The notes under the pieces are model-generated. The model worked only from the letters and a program-made list of their open reading frames with translations. It was not told the origin of the DNA and did not search any database. DNA of 6,577 bases, taken from the NCBI GenBank assembly GCA_963966275.1, contig CAWZYQ010000186.1:1-6577 (forward strand), written 5' to 3'. Both the position numbers and the translations under genes were made by a program. Below, piece by piece: positions 1 to 6,100 of the stretch; the stretch's first letter is position 1, and each line of letters opens with the position of its first letter. This stretch comes from UBA10427 sp003500135 (GTDB lineage Bacteria; Bacteroidota; Bacteroidia; Cytophagales; Cyclobacteriaceae).

Positions 1-197
1 TTAAATAACAATATTTGCATTTAACTTGATTATTGCAATAATAAGTGGCGGTATTAGCTCTAAAATAGTGGAAAATACAGCATGTCGGCTTTACGTAATT
101 TAATGATCAGAAAACACCTGAAAACCTGAAAAATTATATCTTTATTCGTAAAAGTTGTAAAATTTTATTTTGCTATTATATTTTTTACCCAACTACT
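1..197. other. AT-rich leader upstream of the hybrid kinase, no gene
   Basis: I see no open frame of useful length on either strand and no tRNA or clear hairpin here. The stretch is very AT-rich, which fits a promoter and leader for the kinase that starts at 198. The best -7 look-alike is TTATTTTG near 167-174, one base off TAnnTTTG, without a convincing TTTG at the right distance upstream, so I do not call a promoter. A short near-repeat (CCTGAAAA, twice around 116-132) is probably chance in this composition. Confidence 0.5.
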
Positions 198-2804
198 ATG
201 ACTTTTACCGGCTTGCAGGAGTTGATTGATGCCCTTGAACAACCTTCCATTATTTGCGATAAACAGGCTAACATAATATGTTATAATAAAGCCTGCAACA
301 AACGATTTCAGTTATCTGACATGGGTTTAAGCCTTTTGGATAATACATCTTTGAAGTCATTGCGCCGGCAAATAAAAATCACAACAAGCGACGATAGTTC
401 CTTTGATATAGAATTGAAAATATCAAACGAGCCTGATTCCTTCTGTTGGACAGGGCGAATGGTTAAAAGTTACGAGCTATTTCTTCTTCAAATCAAAGAA
501 CCAGAGGAAGAAAAATTTTGGAAGTATAAAACATTGGCCGAAAATGCCTACGACTTAAATATTATGTTTAAGGGCGATAAAGTTTTGTATGTGAGTCCGT
601 CGCTTTATGATTTTACGGGTTATTTCGAAAATGAGGTGCCTAACATGCCAAGTTGGTTTGAGCATGTCCACCACGAAGACAAATCCAATTTGCTGAGTGA
701 GCTAAAAAATGATCAGCAACAATCACTACCATTTAGTTTTTTCACCTTTCGGTTTCAACATAAAAAAGGGCATTATATATGGCTAGAAGTAAAGATAAAG
801 CATGAAATAGAGCACGATGGATCGGTGGTACATATTTTAACGGCTAAGGACGTGACTAAACCAAAAGCCGCCGAAAGTGAACTAGCCCAGCAAAAAGTAT
901 TTATTGAAGAATTATTAGACTCCATACCCAATCTCATATTTGTAAAAGACGGAAATGACAGGGTGATTTATTGTAATAAGGCCGTAGAGCGAATTTGCGG
1001 TATCAACCGGGACTTGCTTACCGGCTCTACCGGTCCTTTCATGCAAATAGTTTATCCTAACGCCAGTACATATGCCACAATTGAAAATAAAGTGATTAAT
1101 GAGGGACAGGAGATTCTTATTGAAGAAAAGATCATAGACCATCAAAAGGAAGAACACTATTTTCAAACGATCAAAAAGCCACTGGTTTGCAGCGATGGCC
1201 ATGTTCACATACTCAGTGTATCTACCAATATTAACAGAATAAAATTGTATCAGAAAGAAAGTGAGAGGGCAATGCAGGAGAAAAACCAACTTTTTTCCGT
1301 AATGAGCCACGAAGTGCGCACTCCGATAAATGCCATTACCGGACTCACTGATGTTCTGTTAAAAAGGGAGCCGAGACAGGATCAAAAAGATATATTGGCT
1401 ACTTTAAAATATGCCGCCAATAATCTACATGCATTGGCCAACGATGTACTTGATTTTCAGAAAATTGATTCCGGTTCTTTACAGCTTCAGCAAGAAGAGT
1501 TTAGCCTGAAAGCGCTACTCGGTAACATAAAGAAGAGTTACGATGCGGTTTTGCAAAATGAAGAACTGAATTTTATTCTTGAACAGGATGGCGGGCTTCC
1601 TGAGTTGATAGTGGGTGATGAAATAAAAATATCTCAGATCCTGAATAACCTGATCAATAATGCGATAAAGTTTACCCAAAAGGGAGAAGTGAAGTTATGG
1701 GCAGGTTTTGAAAACAAAATGAACTCAGAATTTCAAAGATTGATCTTCCAGCTTTCAGACACAGGTATTGGCATACCTGAAGACGAGCTAAAAAATGTTT
1801 TTAAGCCTTTTCAGCTGGTTGGGGCCAATAAGGGGAATAAATTTGGCGGCACTGGCCTTGGGTTAAGTATTGTGCAAAAGCTGGTAGAGGCCCATAAAGG
1901 TAAAATTGAAATTTACAGTAAAGTAGGCGAAGGCACTACTTTCAAATTCTATATCGAGGTTAAGAAGTCTGAAAGCTTTGCCAATATTGGTTCAATAAGT
2001 ACTCAAAACCAGCCCCAGCCAAAATTAAACATTAGTGTCCTTTACGTTGAAGATGTAACCACCAACCAATATCTAATTGAAGAGGTGTTACAGGATTGGG
2101 GCGTAAATATTGTGATTGCTTCCGATGGATTTGAAGCCATTAATAAAGTTCAGGACCAGGCATTTGACGTCATTTTAATGGATTTGCAAATGCCGGGCAT
2201 TGATGGTTTTGAAACAACCAGGCAAATTCAAAGGATTAATGGAGGACAATATATGAACATTCCCATCATCGCCCTTTCTGCGGGTGAAGACGAAAACCTC
2301 CACCAAAAAGTTAAATCTGCCGGTATGCAAAACCTGCTTTCCAAGCCTATCAATATTAACACATTGTACAAAACATTGGCGGAAACAAAAGGAACAACCC
2401 GGGAGGCCGGCGCCCAGGAAAAGGAAATACTTATTTCCGACGATGATATTGAATCATTGTTGAATTTTAACAATACGGATAAAATATTTTCAGACAACCG
2501 GATCAAATACAAGGAGTATTTAAATAAGATCGTGGATGAGTTTGATTATTTCAAACATGAAATGATCCATGCAATACACCAAAAAGACCTCGACCAGGTC
2601 CGCAGGGTCAATCATAAAATGAAAAGTACCGTCACCACACATGAGATGTCTGAACTAGAGCGATATATTGAAACCCTGAAGAAAAAAGTTGCCAATTCTG
2701 ATGAAGACTATAGCCCTTCCATCGAAGAAAAAAGGTTTTTAAAAAGAATTGAAATGGTAAAAGAACAATTACTGGAAAAAATCGGGTCGCTGAAATGGCA
2801 TTAA
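198..2804 (+). CDS. Cytosolic hybrid sensor histidine kinase: PAS x3, HisKA, HATPase, receiver, HPt-like
   Basis: This is an 868-residue sensor kinase that should autophosphorylate on a histidine in response to an unknown signal. Three PAS-like modules come first (roughly residues 8-98, 108-222 and 233-350; the second ends in a PAC-like strand set). A short helical linker leads into HisKA with the H-box SHEVRTP, phospho-acceptor H371. The ATPase domain shows an N-box (NLINNAIKF, conserved N488), G1 DTGIGI (521-526) and G2 GGTGLGL (550-556). A receiver domain (about 613-725) has the acidic pair E618/D619, phospho-acceptor D662 in MDLQMPG, S694 and K716. The C-terminus (about 750-868) is helical, with H806 in NHKMKS, resembling an HPt domain. 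All key residues are present. No transmembrane segment or signal peptide is visible, so it should sense a cytoplasmic cue. No response regulator or DNA-binding output lies in the window, so its target is unknown. It converges on the GNAT gene with only 4 bp between stops. Confidence 0.95.
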   Translation: MTFTGLQELIDALEQPSIICDKQANIICYNKACNKRFQLSDMGLSLLDNTSLKSLRRQIKITTSDDSSFDIELKISNEPDSFCWTGRMVKSYELFLLQIKEPEEEKFWKYKTLAENAYDLNIMFKGDKVLYVSPSLYDFTGYFENEVPNMPSWFEHVHHEDKSNLLSELKNDQQQSLPFSFFTFRFQHKKGHYIWLEVKIKHEIEHDGSVVHILTAKDVTKPKAAESELAQQKVFIEELLDSIPNLIFVKDGNDRVIYCNKAVERICGINRDLLTGSTGPFMQIVYPNASTYATIENKVINEGQEILIEEKIIDHQKEEHYFQTIKKPLVCSDGHVHILSVSTNINRIKLYQKESERAMQEKNQLFSVMSHEVRTPINAITGLTDVLLKREPRQDQKDILATLKYAANNLHALANDVLDFQKIDSGSLQLQQEEFSLKALLGNIKKSYDAVLQNEELNFILEQDGGLPELIVGDEIKISQILNNLINNAIKFTQKGEVKLWAGFENKMNSEFQRLIFQLSDTGIGIPEDELKNVFKPFQLVGANKGNKFGGTGLGLSIVQKLVEAHKGKIEIYSKVGEGTTFKFYIEVKKSESFANIGSISTQNQPQPKLNISVLYVEDVTTNQYLIEEVLQDWGVNIVIASDGFEAINKVQDQAFDVILMDLQMPGIDGFETTRQIQRINGGQYMNIPIIALSAGEDENLHQKVKSAGMQNLLSKPININTLYKTLAETKGTTREAGAQEKEILISDDDIESLLNFNNTDKIFSDNRIKYKEYLNKIVDEFDYFKHEMIHAIHQKDLDQVRRVNHKMKSTVTTHEMSELERYIETLKKKVANSDEDYSPSIEEKRFLKRIEMVKEQLLEKIGSLKWH

Positions 2805-2808
2805 TGAA

Positions 2809-3246
2809 TTATATGTCCAAATACATGTGATAGTGCATTATGTCGCACTCACTGAAGGGCTCCCCTATCTTTTTAAAATTAAATTTTTCGTACAGCGCTA
2901 CCGCCCCCAATTGCGAATGCAAATACAAATGTTTAGGTCCGTTATGACCATCGTTTTTTATATCATCAAGTACTTTTTTGACTAACAGTGTTCCAATTTT
3001 CTTGCCCCTGTATGACTTCAACACGGCAAAGCGTTCAAGTTTGTAACCTTTATCTGTAACCCTCCACCGGCATGCGCCCACAGGTACATTATTAAAAAAT
3101 GCCATATAATGCCGGCAATCGGATTCGTATTCATCTATTTCGTCTTCCAGTGGCACTTTTTGCTCTACTACAAAAACCTGCCTGCGTACACTCTGTGCTT
3201 CTTTAAGCTGGAGTTCACTATGAACCTCAACTACTTCTACACTCAT
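2809..3246 (-). CDS. GNAT-family N-acetyltransferase (ElaA/YjcF-like)
   Basis: The 145-residue protein is the full length of a single GNAT domain, which moves an acetyl group from acetyl-CoA to an amine. Near the N-terminus it has the stretch RRQVFVVEQKVPLEDEIDEY (21-40), which I know from the YjcF/ElaA branch of the superfamily. Motif A follows: LERFAV (70-75) and the acetyl-CoA pyrophosphate loop RGKKIG (80-85). The loop has lysine where the consensus RxxGxG has its first glycine. The last part (HLYLHSQLGAVALYEKFNFKKIGEPF, 106-131, with A115-Y119 and F122) is the usual motif B and 'alpha4-beta7' region. The ATG overlaps the phoH stop as ATGA, so the two are one transcript and probably coupled in translation. 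The substrate cannot be read from the sequence; small amine or peptide N-terminus are both possible. Confidence 0.88.
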   Translation of the reverse strand: MSVEVVEVHSELQLKEAQSVRRQVFVVEQKVPLEDEIDEYESDCRHYMAFFNNVPVGACRWRVTDKGYKLERFAVLKSYRGKKIGTLLVKKVLDDIKNDGHNGPKHLYLHSQLGAVALYEKFNFKKIGEPFSECDIMHYHMYLDI

Positions 3247-4184
3247 GAATTTTCCTTTTTAGCGTATGCTTTTATAATATCTTTTACCACTCTGTGTCTC
3301 ACTACATCCTTTTCATCCAATGTTATCATAGATATACCTTCCACATCTTTGAGTGTTGCCATAGCATCTTTTATACCTGACTTTTGGTTATGCGGGAGGT
3401 CAATTTGAGTATGATCGCCGTTTATGATCAACTTGGAGTTGGGCCCGAGCCTGGTCAAAAACATTTTAATTTGCATTGGCGTGGTGTTTTGGGCCTCGTC
3501 AAGCAAGATAAATGCATTGCTCAGGGTACGGCCACGCATATAGGCCAAAGGCGCTATTTCTATTACCCCGTTTTCCATGAGGTACTTCAATTTTTCACCA
3601 GGGATCATGTCGTGTAAAGCATCGTAAATCGGCCTTAGGTATGGGTCAATTTTTTCCTTCAGGTCGCCAGGTAAGAACCCGAGGTTTTCACCGGCTTCAA
3701 CAGCAGGACGCGTGATAATGATTTTTCGTATTTCTTTGTTTTTAAGAGCCTTGACAGCCAGCGCGACGGAAACATATGTTTTTCCCGTACCTGCGGGGCC
3801 AAGGGCAAACACGACATCATTCTTATTGACCGCTTCAACCAGACGGATCTGATTGACTGTTTTTGCCCGAATGGCAGAACCCTTCGTGCCAAAAATTAAA
3901 ACATTTTCCTTGTCTACATCTACCACAGGATCTTCCTGCTCGATATACAGACGAACATTATCATTGGTGATTTTCCCGTATTTATGATAATGGCTTACCA
4001 GTGAATTTAGTATATCATTGATCTTAATAATTTCAGTGCCTGATCCTTTGATGCGAATCTCATTGCCACGTGATACTATTCTCGTTTTGGGAAAGGCTGA
4101 AGCTACTTCCTTAATATTACTATTGTCAACTCCTAAAAAATCGACAAGTGAAATGTTCTCGAGCGTAATTATTTTTTCTACCAA
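3243..4184 (-). CDS. phoH: PhoH-family ATPase
   Basis: A 313-residue P-loop ATPase of the PhoH (PhoH-like / YbeZ) family, linked in other bacteria to RNA metabolism, ribosome-related functions and phosphate or other stress; its exact reaction is not settled. The N-terminal ~70 residues form a small KH-like region (RIVSRGNEIRIKG at 35-47). The ATPase core holds Walker A GPAGTGKT (129-136, with K135 and T136), ITRPAVEAGENLGFLPGDL (157-175), Walker B LLDEAQN (227-233, D229/E230), the sensor-like NGDHTQIDLP (255-264) and DVVRHRVV near the C-terminus. All are intact and length is normal for the family. The ATG at 4184 gives the standard family N-terminus, and the region upstream is AT-rich and non-coding. 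It heads a two-gene minus-strand unit with the GNAT gene, and faces away from the SAM hydrolase gene across a short shared promoter region. Confidence 0.95.
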   Translation of the reverse strand: MVEKIITLENISLVDFLGVDNSNIKEVASAFPKTRIVSRGNEIRIKGSGTEIIKINDILNSLVSHYHKYGKITNDNVRLYIEQEDPVVDVDKENVLIFGTKGSAIRAKTVNQIRLVEAVNKNDVVFALGPAGTGKTYVSVALAVKALKNKEIRKIIITRPAVEAGENLGFLPGDLKEKIDPYLRPIYDALHDMIPGEKLKYLMENGVIEIAPLAYMRGRTLSNAFILLDEAQNTTPMQIKMFLTRLGPNSKLIINGDHTQIDLPHNQKSGIKDAMATLKDVEGISMITLDEKDVVRHRVVKDIIKAYAKKENS

Positions 4185-4235
4185 ATGCTTTTTTTTATTA
4201 GTACTCTACTTATTCCCTTACGTCAAAAAAATATT

Positions 4236-4243
4236 TAGTTTTG
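4236..4243 (+). promoter_or_regulatory. Candidate -7 box for the SAM hydrolase operon
   Basis: TAGTTTTG matches TAnnTTTG exactly and lies 45 bases before the ATG at 4289, which would give a leader of about 40 nt. The upstream -33 region is weak (no TTTG at the right distance). It lies only 6 bp from the oppositely directed candidate box of phoH, so the two promoters would overlap and could interfere with each other. Confidence 0.4.
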
Positions 4244-4249
4244 CGAAGA

Positions 4250-4257
4250 CAAAAATA
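4250..4257 (-). promoter_or_regulatory. Candidate -7 box for phoH
   Basis: Read on the minus strand this is TATTTTTG, an exact fit to the Bacteroidetes -7 consensus TAnnTTTG, about 65 bases upstream of the phoH ATG. I do not find a clear TTTG/TTG at the usual 19-21 bases upstream; the nearest TTG is about 25 bases away. In DNA this AT-rich a chance match is quite possible. Confidence 0.35.
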
Positions 4258-4288
4258 ATATAAATATTCTAAATTTCTTTTTCAATTT

Positions 4289-5068
4289 ATGGCCATTATC
4301 ACCTTTACATCAGATTTCGGACCCAGAGATCACTATGTCGCTTCGGTGAAGGCCAAAATGCTCAGCATCAACCCCAGTCTGAATATCGTAGATATCAGCC
4401 ATGAAATAGAACCTTGTAATATACCACATGCTTTTTTTGTGCTACGTAGTTGTTTCCGGGACTTCCCCAAAGGTACTGTCCATTTAGTCGCGGTAGATGC
4501 TGTTGGGCGAAAAGGCAGTAAATTCGTGGCCCTACAACTGGAAGACCACTATTTCCTGGGCAATGACAATGGCCTATTTAGTTTGATCAGCGAAAAAGAA
4601 CCCAGCATGATCGCAGAAATTGCCGTTATGGATGAGCAAAGTATTCGATTTCCCACAAAAGAAGTGTTAGGTAAAGCTGCTGCTCATTTGGCCAGCGGAT
4701 CGGGGTTACAGGATATCGGTAAATATACTGATGCAATTGAAAGAAAAATGAATCGCACTCCGCGTGCATCGAAACAACAAATTTCCGGTCATGTGATCCA
4801 CATAGATCACTATGGCAATTTAATCACCAATATCGAAGAAAAGGTCTTCAATATTTTACATAAAAACGCGCGGTATACAGTTACTTTTGGCCGTGAACAA
4901 CATGATGGCCTTCATAAAAGCTTAAATGAAGTGGAGGGCGGAGAGTGTTATGTCATGTTCAACAGCCTCGGTCTGCTGGAGATAGGTATTAATAAAGGAA
5001 ACGCGTGTGAACTATTAGGCCTTCATTACGACAGCCCGGTTAATATCTATTTTCAACGCAATGGATAA
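4289..5068 (+). CDS. SAM hydroxide adenosyltransferase (DUF62) family protein, variant active site
   Basis: A 259-residue member of the DUF62 / SAM hydrolase family, related to the fluorinase and chlorinase. Family enzymes characterised elsewhere split S-adenosylmethionine with water to adenosine and methionine. Visible family marks are SDFG and YVASVKA (8-11, 16-22), NIVDISHEI (32-40), DNGL (93-96), AAAHLASG (130-137), HIDHYGNLITNI (171-182, the C-terminal domain entry) and NSLGLLEIGINKGNA (225-239). Length is normal and both domains are complete. The catalytic Asp-Arg-His triad is not all there by eye: D70 is kept (VDAVGRKGSK, 69-78), but the usual VDPGVGxxR loop is altered and shortened, and the usual TFHGRD block reads RFPTKE (120-125), with proline at the histidine position. 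I recall similar forms in other Bacteroidetes, so this may be a clade feature. Water-dependent SAM cleavage is therefore likely from fold but not proven. It is followed 6 bp later by the ABM-fold gene, in the same likely operon. Confidence 0.88.
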   Translation: MAIITFTSDFGPRDHYVASVKAKMLSINPSLNIVDISHEIEPCNIPHAFFVLRSCFRDFPKGTVHLVAVDAVGRKGSKFVALQLEDHYFLGNDNGLFSLISEKEPSMIAEIAVMDEQSIRFPTKEVLGKAAAHLASGSGLQDIGKYTDAIERKMNRTPRASKQQISGHVIHIDHYGNLITNIEEKVFNILHKNARYTVTFGREQHDGLHKSLNEVEGGECYVMFNSLGLLEIGINKGNACELLGLHYDSPVNIYFQRNG

Positions 5069-5074
5069 AATAAT

Positions 5075-5368
5075 ATGCTGATAAGAATTGTAAGAATGAC
5101 TTTTATCCCTGAGAAGACCCATGACTTTCTGCAAATGTTTGATAGTATAAAAAGTAAAATCCGAAATTTTGAAGGATGCCAAAGGCTTGTTCTAATGCGG
5201 GATTATGATCACTCCCATATTTTTGCTACCTACAGTGTTTGGGACACAGCCGATCATCTGGAAGCCTACCGAAAGTCTGAGCTTTTCAGCGATACCTGGC
5301 GACAAACTAAGAAGTGGTTTAATGGCAAACCCATCGCCTATTCATTTCGGGAAGAAATGATCGTATAG
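5075..5368 (+). CDS. Small ABM-fold (dimeric alpha/beta barrel) protein
   Basis: A 97-residue protein with the layout of the antibiotic biosynthesis monooxygenase (ABM) / dimeric alpha-beta barrel superfamily. It opens with a strand (MLIRIVRMTF), then helix and turn ending in NFEGCQRLVLMRD (31-43), where the 'x-x-GC' turn is typical, then the strand FATYSVWDTADHLEAYRKSE (50-69) with the usual W and the helix 'LEAYRKSELF'. It is full length and stands alone as one domain. Members include cofactor-free monooxygenases, haem-degrading proteins and many of unknown role; I see no haem-ligand signature that would decide. The start codon is 6 bp after the SAM hydrolase stop, so the two are very likely co-transcribed. 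Whether they share a substrate is unknown. No clear terminator follows. Confidence 0.8.
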   Translation: MLIRIVRMTFIPEKTHDFLQMFDSIKSKIRNFEGCQRLVLMRDYDHSHIFATYSVWDTADHLEAYRKSELFSDTWRQTKKWFNGKPIAYSFREEMIV

Positions 5369-5387
5369 AATACTAAAGAAAAAATTC

Positions 5388-5418
5388 TTTGGCATATTAG
5401 ATTTCTTTTCTAAGTTTG
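5388..5418 (+). promoter_or_regulatory. Bacteroidetes-type promoter of tRNA-Leu
   Basis: TTTG at 5388-5391 and TAAGTTTG at 5411-5418 fit the -33 and -7 boxes of the phylum's major sigma factor exactly, with a 19-base spacer in the expected range. Transcription would start near 5422-5425, about 25 nt before the mature tRNA end. The promoter begins 20 bases after the ABM gene stop, so the tRNA can be expressed on its own. Confidence 0.75.
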
Positions 5419-5449
5419 CACTCCATTTCGCGGGCATATCCTGCTTAGA

Positions 5450-5531
5450 GCCAAAGTGGCGGAACTGGTAGACGCGCACGACTCAAAATCGTGTTCCTTC
5501 GGGAGTGAGGGTTCGAGTCCCTCCTTTGGTA
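5450..5531 (+). tRNA. tRNA-Leu (anticodon CAA)
   Basis: The cloverleaf is complete. The acceptor stem is GCCAAAG with CTTTGGT (first pair G-U), then a D stem GCG/CGC with GG in its loop. The anticodon stem is CACGA/TCGTG with loop CTCAAAA, giving anticodon CAA at 5484-5486, which reads UUG. A long variable arm (13 nt, TCC-TTCG-GGA stem) marks a class II tRNA, here leucine. The T arm is GAGGG/CCCTC with loop TTCGAGT. The discriminator is A at 5531, as in leucine tRNAs. CCA is not encoded (the genome reads ACA), so it must be added after transcription. Confidence 0.97.
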
Positions 5532-5539
5532 CAAAAAAC

Positions 5540-5569
5540 AAGGCCTCTTAAAATAAAAGAGGCCTTTTC
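5540..5569. terminator. Bidirectional intrinsic terminator between tRNA-Leu and ssb
   Basis: A perfect 10-bp stem (AAGGCCTCTT at 5540-5549 with AAGAGGCCTT at 5557-5566) encloses a 7-base loop. On the plus strand it is followed by TTTT and serves the tRNA, whose end is 8 bases upstream. On the minus strand it is followed by a G and six T's and serves ssb, whose stop codon is 11 bases upstream. One hairpin thus ends both convergent units. Confidence 0.88.
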
Positions 5570-5577
5570 TCTATACA

Positions 5578-5913
5578 CTACTTACCTCCAAGCATTAAAA
5601 GATCATTAGCCACTACTTCTGTGATATACTTGGTTTCACCATTTCCGTTTTCATACGAACGGTGTACGAGTTTGCCATCTATGGCTACTTCCCTGCCTTT
5701 CTTGAGATACTTTTCGGCAATTTCTGCCAGGCCTCCCCAGCATACCACCTGATGCCATTGCGTATCTTCAATTTTATTGCCCTTCTGATCGCGATATGAT
5801 TCGGTAGTTGCGATATTTACACGCGCCATCTTTTTGCCCGATTCAAGCGTTTTTACCTCCGGGTCCATTCCTAATCTTCCAATTAATTGTACTTTGTTTC
5901 TCATTGATTGCAT
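5578..5913 (-). CDS. ssb: Short single-stranded DNA-binding protein, no acidic tail
   Basis: An SSB of 111 residues consisting of one OB fold that binds single-stranded DNA in replication, recombination or repair. Recognisable pieces, numbered from the ATG at 5913, are RNKVQLIGRLGMDPEVK (5-21), KKMARVNIATTESYRD (27-42), DTQWHQVVCWGGLAEIAEKY (50-69, including the W-H of the family), LKKGREVAIDGKLVHRSY (70-87) and KYITEVVANDLLML (95-108). The protein stops right after the fold. The flexible linker and acidic tip (DDxIPF type), which recruits partner proteins in standard SSBs, are absent, so this is probably a second, specialised SSB. From memory, tail-less forms like this are common in Bacteroidetes. 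I chose 5913 because relatives have about four residues before RNKVQ; 5904 (108 residues) is a real alternative, and a longer frame from 5952 seems unlikely. Two large palindromes lie 69-118 bp upstream and may control it. Confidence 0.92.
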   Translation of the reverse strand: MQSMRNKVQLIGRLGMDPEVKTLESGKKMARVNIATTESYRDQKGNKIEDTQWHQVVCWGGLAEIAEKYLKKGREVAIDGKLVHRSYENGNGETKYITEVVANDLLMLGGK

Positions 5914-5981
5914 GACATTATTGTTTTTAGTGAAACATAATTGATGAGACAAATATCAGCGGACATGCAAATATGAGTCGT

Positions 5982-5999
5982 TAAGTAAACGTTTACTTA
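5982..5999. promoter_or_regulatory. Perfect 18-bp palindrome, LacI-like operator, proximal to ssb
   Basis: The 18 bases are their own reverse complement and are centred on CG between 5990 and 5991. The inner 12 bases, GTAAACGTTTAC, are identical to those of the second palindrome. A central CG flanked by AAA/TTT is the standard design of LacI/CcpA-family operators (cre-like TGTAAACGTTTACA in the second copy). No LacI-family gene is in the window, so the regulator is unknown and must be encoded elsewhere. Confidence 0.75.
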
Positions 6000-6029
6000 C
6001 GAAAGTATACGTTTGTAAACGTTTACAAA
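6000..6029 (-). promoter_or_regulatory. Candidate ssb promoter between the two operators
   Basis: On the minus strand TTTG (plus 6026-6029) is followed after 18 bases by TACTTTCG (plus 6000-6007), one base off TAnnTTTG. The start point would fall inside the 18-bp palindrome, about 80 nt before the ssb ATG. The -33 box lies inside the 22-bp palindrome. Binding at either palindrome should block it. The match is imperfect, so this is only a candidate. Confidence 0.4.
6008..6015 (+). promoter_or_regulatory. Candidate -7 box facing the small lipoprotein frame
   Basis: TACGTTTG fits TAnnTTTG exactly and abuts the minus-strand -7 candidate at 6000-6007. No TTTG lies 19-21 bases upstream; that position is inside the 18-bp palindrome. 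The start would be near 6020, about 80 nt before the ATG at 6101. If real, it would be fully covered by the operators or dependent on an activator. Confidence 0.35.
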
Positions 6030-6031
6030 CG
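6010..6031. promoter_or_regulatory. Perfect 22-bp palindrome, LacI-like operator, distal to ssb
   Basis: All 22 bases pair with no mismatch, centred on CG between 6020 and 6021, exactly 30 bp from the first centre. Its middle contains TGTAAACGTTTACA, an exact fit to the cre-type consensus of LacI/CcpA regulators as I know it. It has no T-tract or hairpin loop, so it is not a terminator. A dimer on each site would sit on nearly the same face of the helix. Confidence 0.78.
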
Positions 6032-6100
6032 AAAAATAAAAAGCATTAACTGATTGAAGAGTTGATACTTACAGGATGAACACATTAAAAAAAGCTAATC

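Noticed and set aside
915..1310. 131-codon open frame on the minus strand inside the kinase gene
   Set aside because: It lies entirely over the conserved PAS3-HisKA coding sequence, resembles no family I know and has no promoter; it is a shadow of the real frame.
3659..3892. 77-codon minus-strand frame overlapping phoH in another frame
   Set aside because: It runs over the Walker A region of phoH, whose own frame is fully conserved. The translation is low-quality and unrelated to any family.
4018..4263. 81-codon plus-strand frame between phoH and the SAM hydrolase gene
   Set aside because: It is mostly antisense to the phoH 5' end and continues through the promoter spacer; its hydrophobic look comes from AT-rich antisense codons.
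5375..5390. AAAGAA/TTCTTT hairpin after the ABM gene as a terminator
   Set aside because: The six-pair stem is AT-only apart from one G-C pair and is followed by GGCAT, not a T-tract. Its right arm is better explained as part of the -33 box of the tRNA promoter.
5578..5952. ssb starting at the ATG at 5952
   Set aside because: The extra 13 residues (MSHQLCFTKNNNV) are unlike SSB N-termini as I know them, and the ATGs at 5913 or 5904 give the normal family start.
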